Below, piece after piece: positions 36,156 through 44,643 of a stretch of DNA of 64,000 bases. The notes under the pieces were generated by a model. It was not told where the DNA came from. It ran no database searches and was given only the letters and a program-made list of their open reading frames with translations. The position numbers and the translations under genes were made by a program. Positions within the stretch are counted from its first letter, which is position 1. The number at the start of each line of letters is the position of its first letter. The stretch comes from Azospirillum thiophilum. GTDB lineage: Bacteria; Pseudomonadota; Alphaproteobacteria; Azospirillales; Azospirillaceae. Where the stretch lies: contig NZ_CP012402.1 in the NCBI RefSeq assembly GCF_001305595.1, forward strand, positions 161,501 to 225,500, given 5' to 3'.

Positions 36156-36482
36156 ATGGACCGCAAGCCGGACGAGACGATCGTGACCGCCCATCTGCCG
36201 AACCTGGAAATCCGGATCCGTCACCGCGAGGCGGGGGAGGACGGCGCGGAGGTGATCGCCATCCAGTTCCGGGCGACCCCGTCCTTCGACGCGGTCGCCC
36301 GGCTGCTGGCGCCGGCCCTGATGACCCCGCTGCTGCCGGGCGGTTCCTTCGGCTCCCCCGGCGGTTTGCCCGGAGCCGGCCCGATGGCGGAGCTGTGGCT
36401 GGCACCGATGCGGCTGTGGGGCGAGATGGTGCGGCAGGCCTGGGCGCCCTGGCTCCAGGGCGGTTCGGCGCCGCGGCGCTGA
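36156..36482 (+). CDS. Hypothetical 108-residue protein
   Basis: Not recognised. The sequence begins MDRKPDETIVTAHLPNLEI (a beta strand followed by IRIRHREAG), then a small globular part and a Gly/Pro/Leu-rich C-terminal half (PGGSFGSPGGLPGAGP) with WLAPMRLWGEMVRQAW. There is no signal peptide. The open frame extends upstream into the palindrome cluster, so ATG 36156 is taken. It ends 8 bp before the convergent NmrA-like gene. Confidence 0.55.
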   Translation: MDRKPDETIVTAHLPNLEIRIRHREAGEDGAEVIAIQFRATPSFDAVARLLAPALMTPLLPGGSFGSPGGLPGAGPMAELWLAPMRLWGEMVRQAWAPWLQGGSAPRR

Positions 36483-36489
36483 TGTCCGG

Positions 36490-37422
36490 TCAGTCGCGGG
36501 AGCACCAGGTGTGGAAGGTTTCCGTTGCCTGGGTCCCGGCGACAGACCGCAGGTAAGCCGGCTTCCAGACATCCTTGATGAAGCTTTCCATCCTGGTGGG
36601 CAGCGGGCTGCGGCTGCCATGGAACCGCACGCGCCGGTCGTTCAGCGCGTCGAGGGTCTGGCTGTCGTCGAGCCATGTTTCCGCTGTCCCGAACCTCTCG
36701 AGATACGTGGCTTCGACATCCTTCCGCGTCCTGTCGACGAGCCGATATTCCACCGGCCGGCCGATCTCCCGGCCGATGATCGCGGCCACCTCGGGCATCG
36801 TGAGGTCTTCCGATCCGACCTCGCGGATGACGTGGTGTCCGCCCGCCGGATCGGTCAGCTCCCTGGCCGCCAGACCGGCGATGTCCTGCGTCGCCACCCA
36901 GGGCAGCGTCACGCCGGGGTCGAGCGACCAGCCGATCCGGCCATGCCGTGCGACCGCATCGGTGAAGAACAGCATGTTCTCCATGAACCAGCCGGCACGC
37001 AGATGCACCAGGTCGATGGCGTCGAGTTGGTTCAGCGTCCGGTCCAGCGTGTAGAAGCTCTCGAAATGGCCGGTGCTCCCGCTGACCTCCGACCCCATGG
37101 CCGTCAGGCTCACGGCCAGCCTGACCGGGGAGTTGCGAAGCGCATCGACGAAGCGCTGTGCGACCGCCGGATAATGCCCGTGGATGTTGCTCCAGTCGGT
37201 CTTCACCATCAGGAACGCGGCATCGGCATCCTGGAAGAAGCCGCCGAGGTCTCCGGCACCTGTGTCGAAGCTTCCCAGGAATGGCTCCGCCCCGGCCTCG
37301 ACCAGCGCGTCGAGGCCCGGACCGCCCCTCGACAGGGCCCTGACCTGATGCCCGGCGCCCAGGAGGGTGCGGGTGAGCGTCGCGCCGATCCTGCCGGTTG
37401 CGCCGACGACGGAAATTCGCAT
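36490..37422 (-). CDS. NmrA-like NAD(P)-binding protein
   Basis: This 310-residue atypical SDR of the NmrA/YtfG type has the nucleotide loop VVGATGRIGATL at the N terminus, replacing the classical TGxxxGxG, and lacks a clear YxxxK active site. Such proteins act as redox sensors or NAD(P)H:quinone reductases. ATG 37422 has GGAG six bases upstream; the TTG at 37434 only extends the frame. It is divergent from an AraC regulator, which probably controls it; in many proteobacteria NmrA-like genes sit beside such a regulator. Confidence 0.85.
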   Translation of the reverse strand: MRISVVGATGRIGATLTRTLLGAGHQVRALSRGGPGLDALVEAGAEPFLGSFDTGAGDLGGFFQDADAAFLMVKTDWSNIHGHYPAVAQRFVDALRNSPVRLAVSLTAMGSEVSGSTGHFESFYTLDRTLNQLDAIDLVHLRAGWFMENMLFFTDAVARHGRIGWSLDPGVTLPWVATQDIAGLAARELTDPAGGHHVIREVGSEDLTMPEVAAIIGREIGRPVEYRLVDRTRKDVEATYLERFGTAETWLDDSQTLDALNDRRVRFHGSRSPLPTRMESFIKDVWKPAYLRSVAGTQATETFHTWCSRD

Positions 37423-37535
37423 GACAATCTCCAACGGATGTCTGGTGATACGGGTCGCATCGGGCCGGCCGGGGGCACCGGTGGCCGGCGACCGGGTTGC
37501 CGTTCACCAGTGATAGCGGATTGCCGCACGCATGA

Positions 37536-37566
37536 ATTTGGAGATAATGCCATATGATCTCCAAAT
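37536..37566. promoter_or_regulatory. Inverted repeat spanning the araC start codon
   Basis: ATTTGGAGAT (37536-37545) and ATCTCCAAAT (37557-37566) are perfect 10-bp arms with 11 bases between. The ATG of the AraC gene (37554) lies inside the element, so a bound dimer would block its translation start region or promoter. The 21-bp centre spacing fits two DNA turns. Confidence 0.6.
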
Positions 37567-38465
37567 CAGGCCAATCCGCGAAGACGCGGCGCCCGTGCAG
37601 CGCCGACTTCGATCCCGACCGGTCGGACCGCCCGGCGGTCGCCCTGCATGTCGACTTCAGCCACTACGAAGCCGAGGTGCCGCAGCACCGGCACTGGCAG
37701 GGCCAGCTCATCCTGGCCTTGCACGGGGCAGTCACCTGCACGGCCGCGAACGGCCTCTGGATCGCCCCGCCGGACTGCGGGGTCTGGATCCCGGGCGGCG
37801 TGCCGCACAGCAACCGGGTCACGCCCAACGCCCGCCTGTCCTACCTGTTCGTCGAGCCCGGCGCGGCCGGGTTGCCGCTGGAATGCTGCACGCTGTCGGT
37901 GTCGCCGATGCTCCGGGAGATGATCCTCCGTCTGGCGGACGTACCGGGCGGCCATGCTACGGACGATCATACCGGCCGCCTCGTGCGGGTCCTGCTGGAC
38001 GAGCTGGCGCTGATGCCGAAGGACGGGCTGAGGCTGCCCGTGTCCGGCCATCCCAAGATCGCCGCGATCGCCGCGGCGCTGACGGCGGAACCGGGCGACC
38101 GCCGCACCCTCGGGGACTGGGCCGCCCATGTCGCCATGAGCGAGCGCTCCCTGAAGCGGCTGATGGTTCAGGAAACGGGGCTGACCTTCGGCCGATGGCG
38201 GCGCCAGCTGCACTTGGTCATCGCGCTGCGCGACCTCGCCGGCGGCGCGACGGTCCAGAGGGTGTCGGGCGACCTGGGGTACGAGTCCGTCACCGCCTTC
38301 ATCGTGATGTTCAAGAAGGCGCTCGGGACGACGCCGACGCGCTACCTCCGCACCCCGGCCGGTCGCGTCGGCGATCCTGGCGAGGGGCATGACGCCCCGA
38401 AACGGACAAGCCCATCGCCGTGGCCGCCCATCCCCGACGGGGGGATCGAGGCAGGGGCGGCGTAG
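37554..38465 (+). CDS. AraC-family transcriptional regulator
   Basis: This 303-residue regulator has an N-terminal cupin-like sensing domain (HVDFSHYEAEVPQHRHWQGQLI; GVWIPGGVPHSN) and a C-terminal AraC DNA-binding domain with two HTH units (TLGDWAAHVAMSERSLKRLM and GDLGYESVTAFIVMFKKALGTTPTRYLR, each split by loops). It probably responds to a small molecule and controls the divergent NmrA-like gene. A Pro-rich tail after residue 270 is extra. It converges with hemF across 28 bp. Confidence 0.9.
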   Translation: MISKSGQSAKTRRPCSADFDPDRSDRPAVALHVDFSHYEAEVPQHRHWQGQLILALHGAVTCTAANGLWIAPPDCGVWIPGGVPHSNRVTPNARLSYLFVEPGAAGLPLECCTLSVSPMLREMILRLADVPGGHATDDHTGRLVRVLLDELALMPKDGLRLPVSGHPKIAAIAAALTAEPGDRRTLGDWAAHVAMSERSLKRLMVQETGLTFGRWRRQLHLVIALRDLAGGATVQRVSGDLGYESVTAFIVMFKKALGTTPTRYLRTPAGRVGDPGEGHDAPKRTSPSPWPPIPDGGIEAGAA

Positions 38466-38493
38466 GCGAACAGGCGTCGGTCCGGCCGTCAGA

Positions 38494-39390
38494 TCACGGC
38501 CACTTCACTTCCGGCGGCAGGCTCATCAGGATCGCCTCGGTGTTGCCGCCGGTCTTGAGGCCGAAGGTGGTGCCGCGGTCGTAGAGCAGGTTGAACTCGA
38601 CGTAGCGGCCGCGGCGCACGAGCTGGTGCTCGCGCTGCTCCGCCGTCCAGGGGCGGTTCATGTGCCGGCGCACCAGCGCCGCGTAGCTGTCGAGGAAGGC
38701 GGTGCCGACGTCGCGGGTGAAGGCGAAGTCGGCCTCCCAGTCGCCCGACTCGAGATTGTCGTAGAAGATGCCGCCGACGCCACGCGCCTCGCCCCGGTGG
38801 GGCAGGAAGAAGTAGCGGTCGCACCACTCCTTGTAGCGCGTGTAATAGTCCGGGCCGTGGCGGTCGCAGGCCGCCTGCAATCCGGCATGGAAGTCGGCGG
38901 TGTCGCGGTCGTCGGGGATCATCGGCGTCAGGTCGGCGCCGCCGCCGAACCAGCCCTTCGTCGTCACGATGTGGCGCGTGTTCATGTGGGTCGCCGGCAC
39001 CAGCGGCGAGCGCATGTGCGCGACCAGGCTGATTCCCGCCGCCCAGAATTCGCCGGTCTCGCCGGCGCCCGGGATGTTGCCGCGGAACTCCGGGCTGAAG
39101 GTGCCGTGGACGGTCGAGATGTTGACGCCGACCTTCTCGAACACCCGGCCCTTCATCACCGACATGGTGCCGCCGCCGCCCTCGCCGCCTCCATGGTCGG
39201 GGCGGGTCCAGTCCTTGCGCTCGAACCGGCCGGGCGGCAGATCGGCATGGGTGCCGGTCAGCCCGTCCTCCAGCGCCTCGAAGCCGGCGCAGATGCGGTC
39301 GCGCAGTTCGCGGAACCAGGAGGCGGCGCGGGCCTTGCGCTCTTCGACGAGGCTGGCGGAGGGGCTGGCGTTCGGGGCTGGAGCGGTCAT
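38494..39390 (-). CDS. hemF: Oxygen-dependent coproporphyrinogen III oxidase
   Basis: HemF converts coproporphyrinogen III to protoporphyrinogen IX using oxygen, in heme synthesis. The 298-residue protein has the usual blocks [51 protein letters not shown]-like [17 protein letters not shown] and the C-terminal [19 protein letters not shown]. The length is normal. Its start overlaps the trmL stop by four bases (ATGA), so it is translated after trmL. Heme supply fits the nearby bc1 and bd oxidase genes, though that is only context. Confidence 0.96.
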   Translation of the reverse strand: MTAPAPNASPSASLVEERKARAASWFRELRDRICAGFEALEDGLTGTHADLPPGRFERKDWTRPDHGGGEGGGGTMSVMKGRVFEKVGVNISTVHGTFSPEFRGNIPGAGETGEFWAAGISLVAHMRSPLVPATHMNTRHIVTTKGWFGGGADLTPMIPDDRDTADFHAGLQAACDRHGPDYYTRYKEWCDRYFFLPHRGEARGVGGIFYDNLESGDWEADFAFTRDVGTAFLDSYAALVRRHMNRPWTAEQREHQLVRRGRYVEFNLLYDRGTTFGLKTGGNTEAILMSLPPEVKWP

Positions 39391-39929
39391 GGCCTGTCGG
39401 TGTCCGGCGGTGCGGGGGCGGCGACGCCCGCTGCGGCGGTCTGTCGCAAGGCCTCACCCAACACCATCGCCGCGCTGACCGCAACGTTCAAGGAGCGGGC
39501 GGGCGGCACCATCGGAATCACCAGCCGGGCGTCGGCGGCGTCATGCACCGTGTCGGGCACGCCGGCGCTCTCGCGCCCGACCAGGATGCGGTCGCCGGGG
39601 GCGAAGCGGAAGGCGGTGTAGGGAATGGCCGCCCGCGTCGTCAGCAGCACCAGCCGGCCCGCCCGGGGTGCCGCGGCACCGGCCGTCCCATGGGCCGCCA
39701 CATAGGCCGCCCATGAGCTGTGCCGGGTCCAGTCGAGATGGTCGAGATAATCCATCCCGGCGCGGCGCAGCCGGCGGTCGTCCAGCACGAAGCCGCAAGG
39801 TTCGATCAGGTCGAGCGCGACGCCGAGGCCGGCTGCGAGTCGCATCAGCGTCCCCGCATTTTGCGGAATGTCCGGTTCGAACAGCACGAGGCGCAAGACG
39901 GGGCTTGTCTGAAAGTGTTTGTTTTGCAT
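39387..39929 (-). CDS. trmL: tRNA (cytidine(34)-2'-O)-methyltransferase
   Basis: This is a 180-residue SPOUT methyltransferase, a little longer than typical TrmL. It shows [21 protein letters not shown] at the N terminus, then [19 protein letters not shown] and the knot-forming [23 protein letters not shown]. It methylates the wobble position of tRNA-Leu. ATG 39929 is chosen; the longer frame to 40133 lacks homologous sequence. It is the first gene of the trmL-hemF pair and divergent from petA (239 bp apart). Confidence 0.92.
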   Translation of the reverse strand: MQNKHFQTSPVLRLVLFEPDIPQNAGTLMRLAAGLGVALDLIEPCGFVLDDRRLRRAGMDYLDHLDWTRHSSWAAYVAAHGTAGAAAPRAGRLVLLTTRAAIPYTAFRFAPGDRILVGRESAGVPDTVHDAADARLVIPMVPPARSLNVAVSAAMVLGEALRQTAAAGVAAPAPPDTDRP

Positions 39930-40168
39930 ACAAATATTCTTGCTCTTCGCACACGCGACAAATTGTCTCCGGGCCAAGGACTTTTCAAGATGTCGACGCG
40001 ACGGTATACCGCACCCGAGACTCCGGAGATACCCGCTCCGGATCGATGCGGCATGCCCGAGGGTTTTCCTTCCGGCGGGCGGGCTTGTCGTGTCATGCAT
40101 AAAAACGGTCCATCGGTCGTCCGGCGCGGGCAAAGGGCGTCGGGCATGCCTTGAGGAGAAACAGGCTT

Positions 40169-40738
40169 ATGGCTCAGACCACGCATCCGTCCGGGACGGG
40201 TGGCCACGCGGCCTCCGGCGGCGAGGGGGGTTCCCGCCGCGATTTTCTGTATCTTGCCACCGGTGCGGTCGGCGTCGTCGGGGCCGCCTCCGCGGCCTGG
40301 CCGTTCATCGACAGCCTGAACCCGGCGGCCGACACGCTTGCACTCGCCTCCATCGACGTCGACCTGGCTCCGGTCGCCGTCGGGCAGGCGATCACGGTCA
40401 CCTGGCGCGGAAAGCCTGTCTTTGTCCGCCACCGCACCGCCGAGGAGATCGAGTCCGCCAAGACGGTCAATCTGGGCGACCTGCGCGATCCGGCCGCCGA
40501 CGATGCCCGCGTGAAGAAGCCGGAATGGCTGATCGTCATCGGCATCTGCACGCATCTGGGCTGCGTGCCGCTGGGGCAGAAGGTCACCGATCCGCGCGGC
40601 GAATATGGCGGGTGGTTCTGCCCCTGCCACGGCTCGCACTACGACACCGCTGGGCGCATCCGCAAGGGCCCGGCTCCGGCCAATCTGGTTCTTCCGACCT
40701 ACGCCTTCACCGGCGACACGAAGATCCGGCTCGGTTAA
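40169..40738 (+). CDS. petA: Cytochrome bc1 Rieske iron-sulfur subunit
   Basis: This 189-residue Rieske protein has an N-terminal Tat motif ([11 protein letters not shown]), one membrane helix and a 2Fe-2S domain with both ligand boxes, CTHLGC and CPCHGS. It passes electrons from ubiquinol at the Qo site to cytochrome c1, on the periplasmic face of the inner membrane. ATG 40169 follows GAGGAG; TTG 40151 overlaps that site. It is the first gene of petABC, with 28 bp to petB. Confidence 0.97.
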   Translation: MAQTTHPSGTGGHAASGGEGGSRRDFLYLATGAVGVVGAASAAWPFIDSLNPAADTLALASIDVDLAPVAVGQAITVTWRGKPVFVRHRTAEEIESAKTVNLGDLRDPAADDARVKKPEWLIVIGICTHLGCVPLGQKVTDPRGEYGGWFCPCHGSHYDTAGRIRKGPAPANLVLPTYAFTGDTKIRLG

Positions 40739-40766
40739 GCGGCCCTAAGGTTCTGGAGACCCCGAG

Positions 40767-42035
40767 ATGGCTCAGGCTCAAGCCTCGAAATTCAAGAATC
40801 CGCTCGTGAACTGGATCGACAGCCGGCTGCCGATCTTCACGATGCTGGATCACGAGTACAATCACTACCCGATGCCCCGCAACGTCAACTATCTGTGGGC
40901 GTTCGGTGCGATTGCCGGCATCATGCTGGTGATCATGATCGCCAGCGGCCTGTTCCTGGCGATGCAGTATTCGTCCCACACCTCGCTGGCCTTCGATTCG
41001 GTCGAGCGCATCATGCGCGACGTGAATTACGGCTGGCTGCTGCGCTACGTCCATGCGAACGGCGCGTCGATGTTCTTCATCGCCGTCTACATCCACATGT
41101 TCCGCGGCATGTATTACGGCTCCTACAAGGCGCCGCGCGAGATCCTGTGGATCCTGGGCGTCATCATCTTCCTCGTCATGATGGGCACCGCCTTCATGGG
41201 CTACGTGCTGCCCTGGGGCCAGATGAGCTTCTGGGGCGCCACCGTCATCACCAACCTGTTCTCGGCCTTCCCCATCGTCGGCGACCCGATCGTCACCCTG
41301 CTGTGGGGCGGCTTCTCGGTCGACAACCCGACGCTGAACCGCTTCTTCGCGCTGCATTTCCTGCTGCCCTTCGTGCTGCTGGGCCTGGTGATCCTGCACA
41401 CGGCGGCGCTGCATGTCTGCGGCTCGAACAACCCGCTCGGCATCGATCCCAAGGGTCCGCAGGACACCGTTCCGTTCAACCCGTACGTCACGGTCAAGGA
41501 CGGCTTCGCCGTGGTGGTCTTCCTGATCATCTATGCGGCGTTCGTGTTCTTCATGCCCAACTACATGGGCCATCCGGACAACTACATCCCGGCCAACCCG
41601 CTGGTGACGCCGGCGCACATCGTGCCGGAATGGTACTTCCTGCCCTTCTACGCCATGCTGCGCGCGATCCCGGACAAGCTGGGCGGCGTGCTGGCGATGT
41701 TCGGCTCGATCGCGCTGCTGGCCTTCCTGCCGTGGCTCGACCGCTCGAAGGTGCGGAGCTGCAAGTTCCGTCCGATCTACCGTCAGTTCTTCTGGATCCT
41801 GGCGATCGACGCCCTGATCCTGGGCTATGCCGGCGCCATGCCGGCCGAGGGTGCCTGGCTGATCATCGCCCGCGTCGGCACCTTCTACTACTTCTTCCAT
41901 TTCCTGGTCCTGCTGCCGGTGCTGGGCAAGCTGGAACGTCCGCGTCCGCTTCCCAACAGCATCTCCGAGTCCGTTCTGAAGGGCGGAGGCGGCATCGCCG
42001 CCGGCGCCCATGCCAAGCCGATGGAGAAGGCCTGA
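40767..42035 (+). CDS. petB: Cytochrome b of the bc1 complex
   Basis: This 422-residue integral membrane subunit carries both b hemes and the quinone sites. Visible features are the helix with [19 protein letters not shown] (two heme histidines), [17 protein letters not shown] (Qo region), [19 protein letters not shown] and the [13 protein letters not shown] box (PEWY motif of the Qo site). The length matches alphaproteobacterial full-size cytochrome b. Its stop overlaps the petC start (TGATG). Confidence 0.97.
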   Translation: MAQAQASKFKNPLVNWIDSRLPIFTMLDHEYNHYPMPRNVNYLWAFGAIAGIMLVIMIASGLFLAMQYSSHTSLAFDSVERIMRDVNYGWLLRYVHANGASMFFIAVYIHMFRGMYYGSYKAPREILWILGVIIFLVMMGTAFMGYVLPWGQMSFWGATVITNLFSAFPIVGDPIVTLLWGGFSVDNPTLNRFFALHFLLPFVLLGLVILHTAALHVCGSNNPLGIDPKGPQDTVPFNPYVTVKDGFAVVVFLIIYAAFVFFMPNYMGHPDNYIPANPLVTPAHIVPEWYFLPFYAMLRAIPDKLGGVLAMFGSIALLAFLPWLDRSKVRSCKFRPIYRQFFWILAIDALILGYAGAMPAEGAWLIIARVGTFYYFFHFLVLLPVLGKLERPRPLPNSISESVLKGGGGIAAGAHAKPMEKA

Positions 42036-42796
42036 TGCGCGCGTTGAAGACTGCAATCCTCTCGGCGGCGCTGGCTCTCGGCATCGCCGGGGCCGCGCAG
42101 GCCGCCGAGGGCGTGCACATCCCCAAGCAGAACTGGCCGCACGCCGGCATCTTCGGCACCATCGACAAGGCGTCGGCCCAGCGCGGCTTCCAGGTCTACA
42201 AGGAAGTCTGCTCGGCCTGCCATTCCATGCGCCTGGTGCCGATCCGCACGCTGGCGGGCATCGGCTTTAACGAGGATGAGCTGAAGGGCATCGCCGCCGG
42301 CTACGAGGTGCAGGCCGGTCCGAACGACGCCGGCGAGATGTTCATGCGTCCGGGCGTTCCGGCCGACCGCTTCCCGTCGCCGTTTGCCAACGATCAGGCG
42401 GCGCGCGCGTCGAACAACGGCGCCCTGCCGCCGGACCTGTCGCTGATGGCCAAGGCCCGGGTCGGCGGCGAGGATTACCTCTACGCCTTCCTGACCGGCT
42501 TCGAGGAGCCGCCGGCCGGGGTCCATCTGATGGACGGCATGAACTACAACAAGGTGTTCCCCGGCCATCAGGTCGGCATGCCGAACATCCTGTCGCCCGA
42601 CGGCGTCACCTTCGGCGACGGCACCAAGGCGACGGTGGAGCAGCAGGCCCACGACGTGGCGACCTTCCTGACCTTCGCCGCCGAGCCGCACCTGGACGCC
42701 CGCAAGCAGATGGGCGTCAAGGTGATCCTGTTCCTGCTGGTGCTGGCCGGCCTGATGTACGCCGCCAAGCGCAAGCTGTGGAGCACGCTGCACTGA
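42035..42796 (+). CDS. petC: Cytochrome c1 of the bc1 complex
   Basis: This 253-residue subunit has a signal peptide (ending AAQAAEG), the covalent heme motif CSACH with SMRLVPI after it, a periplasmic heme domain (NNGALPPDLSLMAKAR; AFLTGF), and a C-terminal membrane anchor (KVILFLLVLAGLMYAAKRK). It transfers electrons from the Rieske protein to soluble or membrane cytochrome c. The start overlaps petB. A hairpin terminator follows 72 bp after the stop, ending the operon. Confidence 0.97.
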   Translation: MRALKTAILSAALALGIAGAAQAAEGVHIPKQNWPHAGIFGTIDKASAQRGFQVYKEVCSACHSMRLVPIRTLAGIGFNEDELKGIAAGYEVQAGPNDAGEMFMRPGVPADRFPSPFANDQAARASNNGALPPDLSLMAKARVGGEDYLYAFLTGFEEPPAGVHLMDGMNYNKVFPGHQVGMPNILSPDGVTFGDGTKATVEQQAHDVATFLTFAAEPHLDARKQMGVKVILFLLVLAGLMYAAKRKLWSTLH

Positions 42797-42868
42797 ACCT
42801 CCGGCTTACACCCTGCACTGAGCCACTGGTTCGGTGGGGATTTTCGGCCTGGAGTTTTCGATCTGGAC

Positions 42869-42890
42869 AGGGCGCCCGTTTGGGCGCCCT
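42869..42890 (+). terminator. Rho-independent-like terminator after petC
   Basis: A 9-bp perfect stem AGGGCGCCC / GGGCGCCCT has a GTTT loop, followed by GATTCATTT, a weak T-rich stretch. Its position after the last gene of petABC fits termination of the operon. Confidence 0.75.
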
Positions 42891-42969
42891 GATTCATTTG
42901 GGGAACGGGTCGTCCGGGCGGCAACACGGCATCTCCCCCGACACCGACGCGGGGGAGCGGAGAAGACGG

Positions 42970-43521
42970 ATGGTTGACAAGCTGATCGACGAGATCGTGG
43001 ATTTCTGGTTCGACGAGGCGATGAAGCCCTACTGGTTCCGCCGGTCGGCCAGCTTCGACCGGGCGGTCGCCGACACGCTGGGGCCGCATCACGAGGCTGC
43101 CGCCCGCGGCGACTACGATCACTGGATGGAGGATGTCGACGGCTGCATCGCGCTCTGCGTCCTGCTGGACCAGGTGCCGCGCAACATGTTCCGCGACGAC
43201 CCGCGGGCCTACGCCACCGACGCCAGGGCGCTCGCGGTCAGCCGGCACGCCGTCGCCAACGAATTCGACCTCGAATGCACGGCCGACGAGCGGACCTTCC
43301 TCTATCTGCCCTTCGAGCATGACGAGGACATGGCGAGCCAGGATCGCGCCGTCGCCCTCTTCACCGAGCGGGTGGGTGATGAAACCCCGGTTCGCTATGC
43401 GCTGCGCCACCGCGAGATCATCCGGCGCTTCGGCCGCTTTCCCCACCGCAACGCCGTCCTCGGCCGCGCGAGCACGCCGGAGGAGGTGGCCTTCCTGCAG
43501 GAGCCGGACTCGTCCTTCTGA
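42970..43521 (+). CDS. DUF924 family protein
   Basis: This 183-residue protein of the DUF924 family (all-helical, TPR-like) has VDFWFDEAMKPYWFRRS at the N terminus, CVLLDQVPRNMFRDDPRAYATDARAL in the centre, YLPFEHDEDMASQDRAV, and the closing RFGRFPHRNAVLGR. The biochemical role of the family is unknown to me. It is expected to be soluble and cytoplasmic. ATG 42970 is the first start after the petC terminator; it converges with the receiver gene across 32 bp. Confidence 0.88.
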   Translation: MVDKLIDEIVDFWFDEAMKPYWFRRSASFDRAVADTLGPHHEAAARGDYDHWMEDVDGCIALCVLLDQVPRNMFRDDPRAYATDARALAVSRHAVANEFDLECTADERTFLYLPFEHDEDMASQDRAVALFTERVGDETPVRYALRHREIIRRFGRFPHRNAVLGRASTPEEVAFLQEPDSSF

Positions 43522-43553
43522 CCGCCTCGACCGGCATGCGGCCTGTCGGCCGG

Positions 43554-44423
43554 TCACGGCGTCAGCCAGCGCTCCAGGGCGCCCAGCAGGTCGGCGCGGC
43601 GGACCGGCTTGGTCAGGTAATCGTTCATGCCGGCGGCCAGGCAGCGGATGCGGTCCTCCGGCTGGGCGTTGGCGGTGACGGCGATGATCGGGATGCGGGC
43701 ACGGTCGTCGCCCAGCGACCGGATGGTCGCGGTGGCGGCCACCCCGTCCATGTCGGGCATGGCGATGTCCATCAGCACCGCCTCCGGCGGGACCGGCGCC
43801 TGGGCGACGGCGACCACCGCCTCCGCCCCGCCGGTGGCGGTCTCCACCGAGAAGCCGGCCTTGGCCAGCAGCCCGGCGACCACCATCCGGTTGGTGGCGC
43901 TGTCGTCGACGACCAGCAGCCGGCCGCCGCGGGCGCGGGCCCAGTCCATCAGCCGTTCGGGATCGGCGCTGCGCGACGGCAGCGCCGCCGGCATGTCGAG
44001 CGTCAGCCGGCGCGACCCGTCGGCCTCCCGCTCCAGCACCATCGCGGCGCCCAGCGCCGCCATCACCCGCCGGGCCAGTTCCAGGCCGAAGCCACCCCCT
44101 TCGCCGGTATCGAAGCCGCCGGTCAGTTCGGCCCGCAGGGTCACCCGGTCGTCCCCCACCGGCATCGCCGACAGGCGCAGGTCGAGCTGTCCGGTCCGGG
44201 CGCCGGCGATGGCGGTGGCCGCGACGGCATTGCACAGCATGCCGAGGATCTCGCCATCGCCGATCAGCCGGGGCGGCGTTCCGGGCAGGACGGCGACATC
44301 CAGCGTGACCCCGCGGCTCTGGGCCAATGCCGTGGTCGAGACCGACAGCATGCGGGCGAGGGCCAGCGGGGCGAAGGGAACACCCCGCCGGGTTGTGGCA
44401 TGATGCAGATTGTCACCGTTCAT
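43554..44423 (-). CDS. Receiver-domain protein with degenerate kinase ATPase domain
   Basis: This 289-residue protein looks like the back half of a hybrid histidine kinase. Residues about 20-145 resemble a HATPase_c domain: LCNAVAATAI in the N-box position, and GGGFGLELARRVMAALG as the G-box. A complete receiver domain follows (LLVVDDSATNRMVVAGLL, the phosphoacceptor Asp in LMDIAMPDMDG, Lys in LTKPV). The HisKA dimerisation/phosphoacceptor His is absent, and the N box lacks its usual sequence. Autophosphorylation is therefore unlikely, and it probably receives phosphate from another kinase. It is divergent from the GGDEF gene. Confidence 0.78.
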   Translation of the reverse strand: MNGDNLHHATTRRGVPFAPLALARMLSVSTTALAQSRGVTLDVAVLPGTPPRLIGDGEILGMLCNAVAATAIAGARTGQLDLRLSAMPVGDDRVTLRAELTGGFDTGEGGGFGLELARRVMAALGAAMVLEREADGSRRLTLDMPAALPSRSADPERLMDWARARGGRLLVVDDSATNRMVVAGLLAKAGFSVETATGGAEAVVAVAQAPVPPEAVLMDIAMPDMDGVAATATIRSLGDDRARIPIIAVTANAQPEDRIRCLAAGMNDYLTKPVRRADLLGALERWLTP

Positions 44424-44562
44424 GGCCCGCCATTGGCAAAATGCAAAGCAGCTTGCAGTTACCGGGGGAAAGACTCGGGTGAAGAGGCCGCCACCCCGGA
44501 CTTGCGAGTTGTTCTCAGCAAACGGCGGGCCAACCGGGGACATTCGACCGATGGCACGCTTA

Positions 44563-44582
44563 TTGAGTACTGCGCTACTCAA
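44563..44582. promoter_or_regulatory. Inverted repeat upstream of the GGDEF gene
   Basis: TTGAGTA (44563-44569) and TACTCAA (44576-44582) are perfect 7-bp arms with six bases between, 61 bp before the GGDEF start and in the divergent region shared with the receiver gene. It is a candidate regulator site. Confidence 0.45.
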
Positions 44583-44643
44583 GTATCGCGCTATCCTGCC
44601 GGGGTTTGATGGATGCCAGACCGCCGCCGGAGAGATGGCAGAT

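Noticed and set aside
39957..39967. GACAA-A-TTGTC palindrome upstream of petA and trmL
   Set aside because: Arms of only five bases can arise by chance, and no promoter elements line up with it.
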